Origin: Xanthostigma xanthostigma
Taxonomy: Eukaryota > Arthropoda > Insecta > Raphidioptera > Raphidiidae
Length of the DNA: 64,000 nucleotides
Reading direction: 5' to 3'
Assembly (NCBI GenBank): GCA_963575645.1
Contig: OY754465.1
Location: 31,073,501 to 31,137,500, forward strand
Part shown: positions 53,546-64,000 of the stretch, piece by piece
Layout: each line of letters begins with the position of its first letter
Position numbering within the stretch: the stretch's first letter is position 1
Position numbers and translations under genes: made by a program
The notes under the pieces: generated by a model
Seen by the model: only the letters and a program-made list of their open reading frames with translations
Told to the model about the DNA's origin: nothing
The model's database searches: none

Positions 53546-54959
53546 ATGAAGGTAAGTCTATTTACACTATAACATTCAGCTTTGGATTATTTTCTCATAA
53601 GAAAATGCAAACTGCATATTATTAACTATAATTTTAACGCATACAGGCAGTTTTTACATGCTTTATGACAATTAGGGGCAAATGAGTCATTATAAGCAAA
53701 ATTGCTTTATTTCATGAAGGTAAGTCTATTTACACTATAACATTCAGGTTTGGATCATTCTCTCATAAGAAAATGCAAACTGCAAATTTACTATCATTTT
53801 AACGCAGACAAGTAGTTTTTACATGCTTTACGACAATTAGGTGCAAATTAGTCCTTATAGGCAAAATTGCTTAATTTCATGAGGGTAAGTCTATTTACAC
53901 TATAACATTCAGCTTTGGATTATTTTCTCATAAGAAAATGCAAACTGCATATTATTAACTATTATTTTAACGCATACAGGCAGTTTTTACATGCTTTATG
54001 ACAATTAGGGGCAAATGAGTCATTATAAGCAAAATTGCTTTATTTCATGAAGGTAAGTCTATTTACACTATAACATTCAGGTTTGGATCATTCTCTCATA
54101 AGAAAATGCAAACTGCATATTAACCATTATTTTAACGCAGACAAGCAGTTTTTACATGCTTTACGACAATTAGGTTCTAATGAGTCCTTATAGGCAAAAT
54201 TGCTATATTTCACAAAGGTAAGTTTACTTACACTATAACATTCAGGTTTGGATCATTCTCTCATAAGAAAATGCAAACTGCATATTATTAACTATTATTT
54301 TAACGCATACAGGCAGTTTTTACATGCTTTATGACAATTAGGGGCAAATGAGTCATTATAAGCAAAATTGCTTTATTTCATGAAGGTAAGTCTATTTACA
54401 CTATAACATTCAGGTTTGGATCATTCTCTCATAAGAAAATGCAAACTGCATATTAACCATTATTTTAACGCATACAAGCAGTTTTTACATGCTTTATGAC
54501 AATTAGGAGCAAATGAGTCAATATAGGCAAAATTGCTTAATTTCATGAGGGTAAGTCTATTTACACTATAACATTCAGCTTTGGATTATTTTCTCATAAG
54601 AAAATGCAAACTGCATATTATTAACTATTATTTTAACGCATACAGGCAGTTTTTACATGCTTTATGACAATTAGGGGCAAATGAGTCATTATAAGCAAAA
54701 TTGCTTTATTTCATGAAGGTAAGTCTATTTACACTATAACATTCAGGTTTGGATCATTCTCTCATAAGAAAATGCAAACTGCATATTAACCATTATTTTA
54801 ACGCAGACAAGCAGTTTTTACATGCTTTACGACAATTAGGTTCTAATGAGTCCTTATAGGCAAAATTGCTATATTTCACAAAGGTAAGTTTACTTACACT
54901 ATAACATTCAGGTTTGGATCATTCTCTCATAAGAAAATGCAAACTGCATATTAACCATT
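53546..54959 (-). repeat. 168-bp monomer cluster, second copy
   Basis: Copy of 43480-44893 at an offset of 10066 bp. It contains the one substitution noticed between the two long copies (A at 53630, giving TTAACTATAATTTT). Confidence 0.8.
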
Positions 54960-55548
54960 ATTTAAACGCAGACAAGCAGTTTTTACATGCTTTACGACAA
55001 TTAGGTGCAAATGAGTCCTTATAGGCAAAATTGCTTTATTTTACAAAGGTAAGTCTATTTTCACTATAACGTTCAGGTTTGGATCATTCTCTCATAAGAA
55101 AATGCAAACTGCATATTAACCATTATTTTAACGCATACAAGCAGTTTTTACATGCTTTATGACAATTAGGAGCAAATGAGTCAATATAGGCAAAATTGCT
55201 TTATTTTACAGAGGTAAGTCTATTTACACTATACATTCAGGTTTGGATCATTCTCTCATAAGAAAATGCAAACTGCATATTAACCATTATTTTAACGCAT
55301 ACAAGCAGTTTTTACATGCTTTACGACAATTAGGTGCAAGTGAGTCTTTATAGGCAAAATTACTTTATTTCATGAGGGTAAGTCTATTTACACTATATCA
55401 TTCAGGTTTGGATCATTCTCTCATAAGAAAATGCAAACTGCATATTAACCATTATTTTAACGCAGACAAGCAGTTTTTACATGCTTCACGACAATTGCGT
55501 GCAAATGAGTCCTTATAGGCAAAATTGCTTTATTTCATGAAGGTAAGT

Positions 55549-55712
55549 CTATTTACACATAACATTCAGGTTTGGATCATTTTCTCAAAAGATAATGCAA
55601 ATTGATCATTTCCTATTATTTTCACGCAGACAAGCAGTATTTACATGCTTTATGACAATCAGGTGCAAATGTGTCCTAATAGGCTAAATTGCTTTATTTT
55701 ACAAAGGCAAGT
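55549..55712 (-). repeat. Divergent marker monomer, right copy 6
   Basis: Copy of 45483-45646 at an offset of 10066 bp. It is followed by the same GGTTTGCATCATTTTC private change. Confidence 0.85.
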
Positions 55713-57049
55713 CTATTTACACTATAACATTCAGGTTTGCATCATTTTCTCATAAGAAAATGCAAACTGCATATTAACCATTATTTTAACGCTGACAAGC
55801 AGTTTTTACATGCTTTATGACAATTAGGGGCAAATGAGTCCTTATAGGCAAAATTGCTTTATTTCATGAACATAAGTCTATTTACACTATAACATTCAGG
55901 TTTGGATCATTCTCTCATAAGAAAATGCAAACTGCATATTAACCATTATTTTAACGCAGACAAGCAGTTTTTACATGCTTCACGACAATTGCGTGCAAAT
56001 GAATCCTAATAGGCAGAATTGCTTTATTTCACAAAGGTAAGTCTATTTACACTATAACATTCAGGTTTGGATCATTCTCTCATAAGAAAATGCAAACTGC
56101 ATATTAACCATTATTTAAACGCAGACAAGCAGTTTTTACATGCTTTACGACAATTAGGTGAAAATGAGTCCTTATAGGCAAAATTGCATTATTTTACAAA
56201 GGTAAGTCTATTTTCACTATAACGTTCAGGTTTAGATCATTCTCTCATAAGAAAATGCAAACTGCATATTAACCATTATTTTAACGCATACAAGCAGTTT
56301 TTACATGCTTTATGACAATTAGGGGCAAATGAGTCCATATAGGCAAAATTGCTTTATTTTACAAAGGTAAGTCTATTTACACTATACATTCAGGTTTGGA
56401 TCATTCTCTCATAAGAAAATGCAAACTGCATATTAACTATTATTTTAACGCATACAAGCAGTTTTTACATGCTTTACGACAATTAGGTGCAAATGAATCT
56501 TTATAGGCAAAATTGGTTTATTTTATGAGGGTAAGTCTATTTACACTATAACATTCAAGTTTGGATCATTCTCTCATAAGAAAATGCAAACTGCATATTT
56601 ACTATCATTTTCACGCAGGCAAGCAGTTTTTACATGCTTCACGACAATTGCGTGCAAATGAGTCTTTATAGGCAAAATTGCTTTATTTCATGAAGGTAAG
56701 TCTATTTACACTATAACATTCAGGTTTGGATCATTCTCTCATAAGAAAATGCAAACTGCAAATTTACTATCATTTTAACGCAGACAAGCATTTTTTACAT
56801 GCTTTACGTCAATTAGGTGCAAATTAGTCCTTATAGGCAAAATTGCTTAATTTCATGAGGGTAAGTCTATTTACACTATAACATTCAGCTTTGGATTATT
56901 TTCTCATAAGAAAATGCAAACTGCATATTATTAACTATTATTTTAACGCATACAGGCAGTTTTTACATGCTTTATGACAATTAGGGGCAAATGAGTCATT
57001 ATAAGCAAAATTGCTTTATTTCATGAAGGTAAGTCTATTTACACTATAA

Positions 57050-58330
57050 CATTCAGGTTTGGATCATTCTCTCATAAGAAAATGCAAACTGCATATTAAC
57101 CATTATTTAAACGCAGACAAGCAGTCTTTACATGCTTTACGACAATTAGGTGCAAATAAGTCCTTAAAGGCAAAATTGTTTTATTTCACAAAGGTAAGTC
57201 TACTTTCACTATAACATTCAGGTTTGGATCATTCTCTCATAAGAAAATGCAAACTGCATATTAACTATTATTTTAACGCATACAAGCAGTTTTTACATGC
57301 TTTATGACAATTAGGGGCAAATGAGTCCTTATAGGCAAAATTGCTTTATTTTACAAAGGTAAGTCTATTTACACTATAACATTCAGGTTTGGATCATTCT
57401 CTCATAAGAAAATGCAAACTGCATATTAACCATTATTTTAACGCAGACAAGCAGTTTTTACATGCTTTACGACAATTAGGTGCAAATGAGTCCTTATAGG
57501 CAAAATTGCTTTATTTTACAAAGGTAAGTCTATTTTCACTATAACGTTCAGGTTTAGATCATTCTCTCATAAGAAAATGCAAACTGCATATTAACCATTA
57601 TTTTAACGCAGACAAGCAGTTTTTACATGCTTTACGACAATTAGGTGCTAATGAGTCCTTATAGGCAAAATTGCTATATTTCACAAAGGTAAGTTTACTT
57701 ACACTATAACATTCAGGTTTGGATCATTCTCTCATAAGAAAATGCAAACTGCATATTATTAACTATTATTTTAACGCATACAGGCAGTTTTTACATGCTT
57801 TATGACAATTAGGGGCAAATGAGTCATTATAAGCAAAATTGCTTTATTTCATGAAGGTAAGTCTATTTACACTATAACATTCAGGTTTGGATCATTCTCT
57901 CATAAGAAAATGCAAACTGCATATTAACCATTATTTAAACGCAGACAAGCAGTCTTTACATGCTTTACGACAATTAGGTGCAAATAAGTCCTTAAAGGCA
58001 AAATTGTTTTATTTCACAAAGGTAAGTCTACTTTCACTATAACATTCAGGTTTGGATCATTCTCTCATAAGAAAATGCAAACTGCATATTAACTATTATT
58101 TTAACGCATACAAGCAGTTTTTACATGCTTTATGACAATTAGGGGCAAATGAATCCTAATAGGCAGAATTGCTTTATTTCACAAAGGTAAGTCTACTTTC
58201 ACTATAACATTCAGGTTTGGATCATTCTCTCATAAGAAAATGCAAACTGCATATTAACCATTATTTAAACGCAGACAAGCAGTCTTTACATGCTTTACGA
58301 CAATTAGGTGCAAATAAGTCCTTATAGGCA
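57050..58330 (-). repeat. Local cluster with CAGTCTTTAC monomers
   Basis: Three units carrying GCAGTCTTTACATGC, starting at 57121, 57949 and 58279, spaced 828 and 330 bp, interleaved with CCTAATAGGCAG and TATTATTAAC units. The left arm has one such unit (GTAAAGACTGC near 15526), at the matching place just inside the outer inverted repeat. This is another case of local expansion in the right arm only. Confidence 0.75.
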
Positions 58331-60910
58331 AAATTGCTTTATTTTACAAAGGTTAGTCTATTTACACTATAACATTCAGGTTTGGATCATTCTCTCATAA
58401 GAAAATGCAAACTGCATATTAACCATTATTTTGACGCAGACAAGCAGTTTTTACATGCTACACGACAATTGCGTGCAAATGAATCCTAATAGGCAGAATT
58501 GCTTTATTTCACAAAGGTAAGTCTACTTTCACTATAACATTCAGGTTTGGATCATTCTCTCATAAGAAAATGCAAACTGCATATTAACCATTATTTAAAC
58601 GCAGACAAGCAGTTTTTACATGCATTACGACAATTAGGTGCAAATGAGTCCTTATAGGCAAAATTGCTTTATTTTACAAAGGTAAGTCTATTTTCACTAT
58701 AACGTTCAGGTTTGGATCATTCTCTCATAAGAAAATGCAAACTGCATATTAACCATTATTTTAACGCATACAAGCAGTTTTTACATGCTTTATGACAATT
58801 AGGGGCAAATGAGTCCATATAGGCAAAATTGCTTTATTTTACAAAGGTAAGTCTATTTACACTATACATTCAGGTTTGGATCATTCTCTCATAAGAAAAT
58901 GCAAACTGCATATTAACTATTATTTTAACGCATACAAGCAGTTTTTACATGCTTTACGACAATTAGGTGCAAATGAATCTTTATAGGCAAAATTGGTTTA
59001 TTTCATGAGGGTAAGTCTATTTACACTATAACATTCAAGTTTGGATCATTCTCTCATAAGAAAATGCAAACTGCATATTTACTATCATTTTCACGCAGAC
59101 AAGCAGTTTTTACATGCTTCACGACAATTGCGTGCAAATGAGTCCTTATAGGCAAAATTGCTTTATTTTACAAAGGTAAGTCTATTTACACTATATAATT
59201 CAGGTTTGGATCATTCTCTCATAAGAAAATGCAAACTGCATATTAACCAATATTTTAACGCATACAAGCAGTTTTTACATGCTTTATGACAATTAGGGCC
59301 AAATGAGTCCTTATAGGCAAAATTGCTTTATTTCATGAAGGTAAGTCTATTTACACTATAATATTCAGGTTTGGATCATTCTCTCATAAGAAAATGCAAA
59401 CTGCATATTAACCATTATTTAAACGCAGACAAGCAGTTTTTACATGCTTCACGACAATTGCGTGCAAATGAGTCCTTATAGGCAAAATTGCTTTATTTTG
59501 CAAAGGTAAGTTTATTTACACTATAACATTCAGGTTTGGATCATTCTCTCATAAGAAAATGCAAACTGCATATTAACCAATATTTTAACGCAGACAAGCA
59601 GTTTTTACATGCTTTACGACAATTGCTTGCAAATGAGTCCATATAGTCAAAATTGCTTTATTTTACAAAGGTAGGTTTATTTACACTATAAAATTCAGGT
59701 TTGGATCATTCTCTCATAAGAAAATGCAAACTGCATATTAACCATTATTTTAACGCATACAAGCAGTTTTTACATGCTTTATGACAATTAGGGCCAAATG
59801 AGTCCTTATAGGCAAAATTGCTTTATTTCATGAAGGTAAGTCTATTTACACTATAATATTCAGGTTTGGATCATTCTCTCGTAAGAAAATGCAAACTGCA
59901 TATTAACCATTATTTTAACGCATACAAGCAGTTTTTACATGCTTTATGACAATTAGGGGCAAATGAGTCCTTATAGGCAAAATTGCTTTATATCATGAAG
60001 GTAAGTCTATTTACACTATAACATTCAGGTTTGGATCATTCTCTCATAAGAAAATGCAAACTGCATATTTACTATCATTTTCACGCAGACAAGCAGTTTT
60101 TACATGCTTCACGACAATTGCGTGCAAATGAGTCCTTATAGGCAAAATTGCTTTATTTTACAATGGTAAGTCTATTTACACTATAACATTCAGGTTTGGA
60201 TCATTCTCTCATGAGAGAATGCAAACTGCATATTAACCATTATTTTAACGCATACAAGCAGTTTTTACATGCTTTATGACAATTAGGGGCAAATGAGTCC
60301 TTATAGGCAAAATTGCTTTATTTTATGAAGGTAAGTCTATTTACACTATAACATTCAGGTTTGGATCATTCTCTCATAAGAAAATGCAAACTGCATATTA
60401 ACCATTATTTAAACGCAGACAAGCAGTTTTTACATGCTTTACGACAATTAGGTGCAAATGAGTCCTTATAGGCAAAATTGCTTTATTTTACAAAGGTAAA
60501 TCTATTTTCACTATAACATTCAGGTTTGGATCATTCTCTCATAAGAAAATGCAAACTGCATATTAACCATTATTTTAACGCTACAAGCAGTTTTTACATG
60601 CTTTATGACAATTAGGGGCAAATGAGTCCTTATAGGCAAAATTGCTTTATTTCATGAAGGTAAGTCTATTTACACTATAACATTCAGGTTTGGATCATTC
60701 TCTCATAAGAAAATGCAAACTGCATATTAACCATTATTTTAACGCATAAAAGCAGTTTTTACATGCTTTATGACAATTAGGGCCAAATGAGTCCTTATAG
60801 GCAAAATTGCTTTATTTTATGAAGGTAAGTCTATTTACACTATAATATTCAGGTTTGGATCATTCTCTCATAAGAAAATGCAAACTGCATATTAACCATT
60901 ATTTTAACGC
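58320..60910 (-). repeat. Outer inverted repeat, right arm
   Basis: Inverted partner of 12740-15330, about 2.6 kb with no net indel larger than 1 base at the points checked. The match is lost at the outer end, where this arm has TTCACGACAATTGCGTGC after a CGCTACAAGC monomer, and at the inner end in the local repeat cluster with CAGTCTTTAC. Confidence 0.85.
60202..60221. repeat. Perfect 20-bp palindrome, inverted-arm counterpart
   Basis: Same 20 bases as 13430-13449. The outer coordinates add to 73651, so it is the same monomer in the mirrored arm, shared by descent. Confidence 0.95.
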
Positions 60911-61929
60911 TACAAGCAGTTTTTACATGCTTCACGACAATTGCGTGCAAATGAGTCCTTATAGGCAAAATTGCTTTATTTTACAAAGGTGAGTTTATTT
61001 ACACTATAACATTCAGGTTTGGATCATTCTCTCATAAGAAAATGCAAACTGCATATTAACCATTATTATAACGCATACAAGCAGTTTTTACATGCTTTAT
61101 GACAATTAGGGCCAAATGAGTCCTTATAGGCAAAATTGCTTTATTTCATGAAGGTAAGTCTATTTACACTATAATATTCAGGTTTGGATCATTCTCTCAT
61201 AAAAAATGCAAACTGCATATTAACCATTATTTTAACGCTACAAGCAGTTTTTACATGCTTTATGACAATTAGGGGCAAATGAGTCCTTATAGGCAAAATT
61301 GCTTTATATCATGAAGGTAAGTCTATTTACACTATAACATTCAGGTTTGGATCATTCTCTCATAAGAAAATGCAAACTGCATATTTACTATCATTTTCAC
61401 GCAGACAAGCAGTTTTTACATGCTTCACGACAATTGCGTGCAAATGAGTCCTTATAGGCAAAATTGCTTTATTTTACAAAGGTAAGTCTATTTACACTAT
61501 AACATTCAGGTTTGGATCATTCTCTCATAAGAAAATGCAAACTGCATATTAACCATTATTTTAACGCATACAAGCAGTTTTTACATGCTTTATGACAATT
61601 AGGGGCAAATGAGTCCTTATAGGCAAAATTGCTTTATTTTATGAAGGTAAGTCTATTTACACTATAACATTCAGGTTTGGATCATTCTCTCATAAAAAAA
61701 TGCAAACTGCATATTAACCATTATTTAAACGCAGACAAGCAGTTTTTACATGCTTTACGACAATAAGGTGCAAATGAGTCCTTATAGGCAAAATTGCTTT
61801 ATTTTACAAAGGTAAGTCTATTTACACTATAACATTCAGGTTTGGATCATTCGCTCATAAGAAAATGCAAACTGCATATTAACTATTATTTTAACGCATA
61901 CAAGCAGTTTTTACAAGCTTTATGACAAT
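60911..61929 (-). repeat. Ordinary satellite between named blocks
   Basis: About six monomers of mixed type. From 61301 they follow 48591 onward at the same 12710-bp offset as the next block, but lack several of its private variants (CTCTCATAAG instead of CTCACATAAG, CGACAATTGCG instead of CGACATTTGCG, AAACTGC instead of AAACGGC). They may be the unmutated ancestor of those units. Nothing else is present. Confidence 0.6.
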
Positions 61930-64000
61930 TAGGGGCAAATGAGTCCTTATAAGCAAAATTGCTTTATTTCATGAGGGTAAGTCTATTTACACTATAACAT
62001 TCAGGTTTGGATCATTCGCTCATAAGAAAATGCAAACTGCATATTTACTATCATTGTAACGCATACAAGCAGTTTTTACATGCTTTATGACAATTAGGTG
62101 CAAATGAGTCTTTATAGGCAAAATTGCTTTATTTCATGAAGGTAAGTCTATTTACACTATAACATTCAGGTTTGGATCATTCTCTCATAAGAAAATGCAA
62201 ATTGCATATTATACATTATTTTAACGCATACAAGCAGTTTTTACATGCTTTATGACAATTAGGGCCAAATGAGTCCTTATAGGCAAAATTGCTTTATTTC
62301 ATGAAGGTTAGTCTATTTACACTATAATATTCAGGTTTGGATCATTCTCTTATAAGAAAATGCAAACTGCATATTAACCATTATTTAAACGCAGACAAGC
62401 AGTTTTTACATGCTTTACGACAATTAGGTGCAAATGAGTCTTTATAGGCAAAATTACTTTATTTCATGAGGGTAAGTCTATTTACACTATATCATTCAGG
62501 TTTGGATCATTCTCTCATAAGAAAATGCAAACTGCATATTAACCATTATTTTAACGCAGACAAGCAGTTTTTACATGCTTCACGACAATTGCGTGCAAAT
62601 GAGTCCTTATAGGCAAAATTGCTTTATTTCATGAAGGTAAGTCTATTTACACATAACATTCAGGTTTGGATCATTTTCTCAAAAGATAATGCAAATTGAT
62701 CATTTCCTATTATTTTCACGCAGACAAGCAGTATTTACATGCTTTATGACAATCAGGTGCAAATGTGTCCTAATAGGCTAAATTGCTTTATTTTACAAAG
62801 GCAAGTCTATTTACACTATAACATTCAGGTTTGGATCATTTTCTCATAAGAAAATGCAAACTGCATATTAACCATTATTTTAACGCTGACAAGCAGTTTT
62901 TACATGCTTTATGACAATTAGGGGCAAATGAGTCCTTATAGGCAAAATTGCTTTATTTCATGAACATAAGTCTATTTACACTATAACATTCAGGTTTGGA
63001 TCAGTCTCTCATAAGAAAATGCAAACTGCATATTAACCATTATTTTAACGCAGACAAGCAGTTTTTACATGCTTCACGACAATTGCGTGCAAATGAGTCC
63101 TTATAGGCAAAATTGCTTTATTTTACAAAGGTAAGTCTATTTACACTATAACATTCAGGTTTGGATCATTCTCTCATAAGAAAATGCAAACTGCATATTA
63201 ACCATTATTTTGACGCAGACAAGCAGTTTTTACATGCTACACGACAATTGCGTGCAAATGAATCCTAATAGGCAGAATTGCTTTATTTCACAAAGGTTAG
63301 TCTATTTACACTATAACATTCAGGTTTGGATCATTCTCTCATAAGAAAATGCAAACTGCATATTAACCATTATTTTAACGCATACAAGCAGTTTTTACAT
63401 GCTTTATGACAATTAGGGCCAAATGAGTCCTTATAGGCAAAATTGCTTTATTTCATGAAGGTAAGTCTATTTACACTATAATATTCAGGTTTGGATCATT
63501 CTCTCATAAGAAAATGCAAACTGCATATTAACAATTATTTTAACGCTACAAGCAGTTTTTACATGCTTTATGACAATTAGGGGCAAATGAGTCCTTATTG
63601 GCAAAATTGCTTTATATCATGAAGGTAAGTCTATTTACACTATAACATTCAGGTTTGGATCATTCTCACATAAGAAAATGCAAACTGCATATTTACTATC
63701 ATTTTCACGCAGACAAGCAGTTTTTACATGCTTCACGACATTTGCGTGCAAATGAGTCCTTATAGGCAAAATTGCTTTATTTTACAAAGGTAAGTCTATT
63801 TACACTATAACATTTAGGTTTGGATCATTCTCTCATAAGAAAATGCAAACGGCATATTAACCATTATTTTAACGCATACAAGCAGTTTTTACATGCTTTA
63901 TGACAATTAGGGGCAAATGAGTCCTTATAGGCAAAATTGCTTTATTTTATGAAGGTAAGTCTATTTACACTATAACATTCAGGTTTGGATCATTCTCTCA
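61930..64000 (-). repeat. Block R6, further copy of R3/R4 material, cut by window end
   Basis: Matches 49220-51290 at an offset of 12710 bp and 39154-41224 at 22776 bp. It includes TTACTATCATTG, TATTATACATT, the divergent marker monomer, CCTAATAGGCAG, CCTTATTGGC, CTCACATAAG, CGACATTTGCG and CAAACGGCAT. It carries CGCTCATAAG, so it derives from the R3 copy A form. The array evidently continues past the window with more of the same structure. Confidence 0.85.
62643..62806 (-). repeat. Divergent marker monomer, right copy 7
   Basis: Last copy in the window, 12710 bp after the copy at 49933, inside the block at 61.9-64.0 kb. It follows the AACATT/CTCATAAG form of right copies 1 and 4. Confidence 0.85.

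Larger units (their letters stand above)
46629..56694 (-). repeat. Block R4, copy B of the 10,066-bp tandem duplication
   Basis: Second, directly adjacent copy of 36563-46628. The boundary is bracketed by a 29-bp tract identical in all three places (36534-36562, 46600-46628, 56666-56694). Outside it the sequences differ at once: C versus T at 36533/46599, and C versus G at 46629/56695. This is the pattern expected of unequal homologous exchange within that tract. An assembly error that doubles a block is the alternative. Confidence 0.93.
24367..64000 (-). repeat. Right satellite array, reverse orientation
   Basis: About 240 monomers of the same satellite, all inverted relative to bases 1-24366. 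On the plus strand the order reads GGTAAGTCTATTTACACTAT, ATTCAGGTTTGGATCATTC, GAAAATGCAAACTGCATATT, TTTTAACGC, GCAGTTTTTACATGC, GACAATT, AAATGAGTCC, GCAAAATTGCTTTATTT. No unit in forward orientation was seen after the junction. The arm is richer than the left arm in long, nearly identical duplicated blocks (2.3, 3.1-3.5, 5.8-5.9 and 10.07 kb), so it appears to have been amplified more recently. It runs off the right edge of the window. Confidence 0.97.

Noticed and set aside
1-64000. CRISPR array
   Set aside because: The repeats are directly contiguous 165-bp units with no spacers, far longer than CRISPR repeats, and no cas gene is present.
1-64000. CENP-B box in the monomer
   Set aside because: I looked for the NTTCG....A..CGGG pattern on both strands. 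The monomer has few CpGs and no CGGG, so no canonical box is present.
1-64000. Known human alpha satellite, Arabidopsis 178-bp, maize CentC or rice CentO repeat
   Set aside because: Length and sequence do not match what I know of these families. I cannot search databases, so the family stays unnamed.
1-64000. Promoters, terminators or riboswitches from the A/T-rich boxes and hairpins
   Set aside because: TATA-like and hairpin motifs recur in every unit as part of the satellite. With no gene nearby there is no reason to call them regulatory.
1-64000. Bacterial or phage origin
   Set aside because: Absence of any coding sequence over 64 kb, and higher-order satellite structure, are not compatible with a bacterial or phage genome.

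Overview
The whole 64-kb window is satellite DNA: an uninterrupted array of about 388 copies of one AT-rich monomer. The usual monomer is 165 bp, with variants of about 163-169 bp. A canonical monomer composed by eye has 52 G+C in 165 bases (31.5%). I found no gene, RNA gene, transposon, rDNA, telomere repeat or unique sequence. Arrays of this size, unit length and higher-order structure are typical of eukaryotic pericentromeric or centromeric heterochromatin. The unit length is close to one nucleosome plus linker. I do not recognise the monomer and cannot name the organism or say whether it is plant or animal.

Orientation divides the window in two. From 1 to 24366 (about 148 monomers) every unit reads in one direction. 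From 24367 to 64000 (about 240 monomers) every unit is reversed. The switch lies in a palindrome with two perfect 66-bp arms (24301-24366 and 24373-24438) around a 6-bp spacer.

The left arm is built of collinear higher-order repeat (HOR) units of 42-45 monomers. They start at 1, 7422, 14350 and 21776, each opening with a GGCCC...GAATTATATAG landmark monomer. Shorter tandem blocks lie inside, for example 13-15-mer copies at 15.6-20.0 kb.

The right arm is a reverse-complement relative of roughly 12.7-24.3 kb of the left arm. Private variants pair at a constant coordinate sum of 50226 near the junction and 73650 further out. The roughly 23.4-kb rise in that sum means the right arm has grown by nested tandem duplications: 3.1-3.5 kb (19-21 monomers), 5.8-5.9 kb (35-36), 2.308 kb (14) and, apparently last, 10.066 kb (61). 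The two 10,066-bp copies (36563-46628 and 46629-56694) differ at only one base that I noticed. Part of this material recurs at 61.9-64.0 kb and runs off the window.

Within the monomer, a conserved core (about positions 60-100) carries overlapping dyad symmetries. The segment about 20 bp downstream of the core switches between two forms, TTCATGAA and TTTGTAAA. The strand that is plus in the right arm carries a perfect 5' splice-site consensus, AAGGTAAGT, in most monomers; the other strand carries AATAAA. The most interesting feature of the window is this inverted, asymmetrically amplified satellite architecture, not a gene system.
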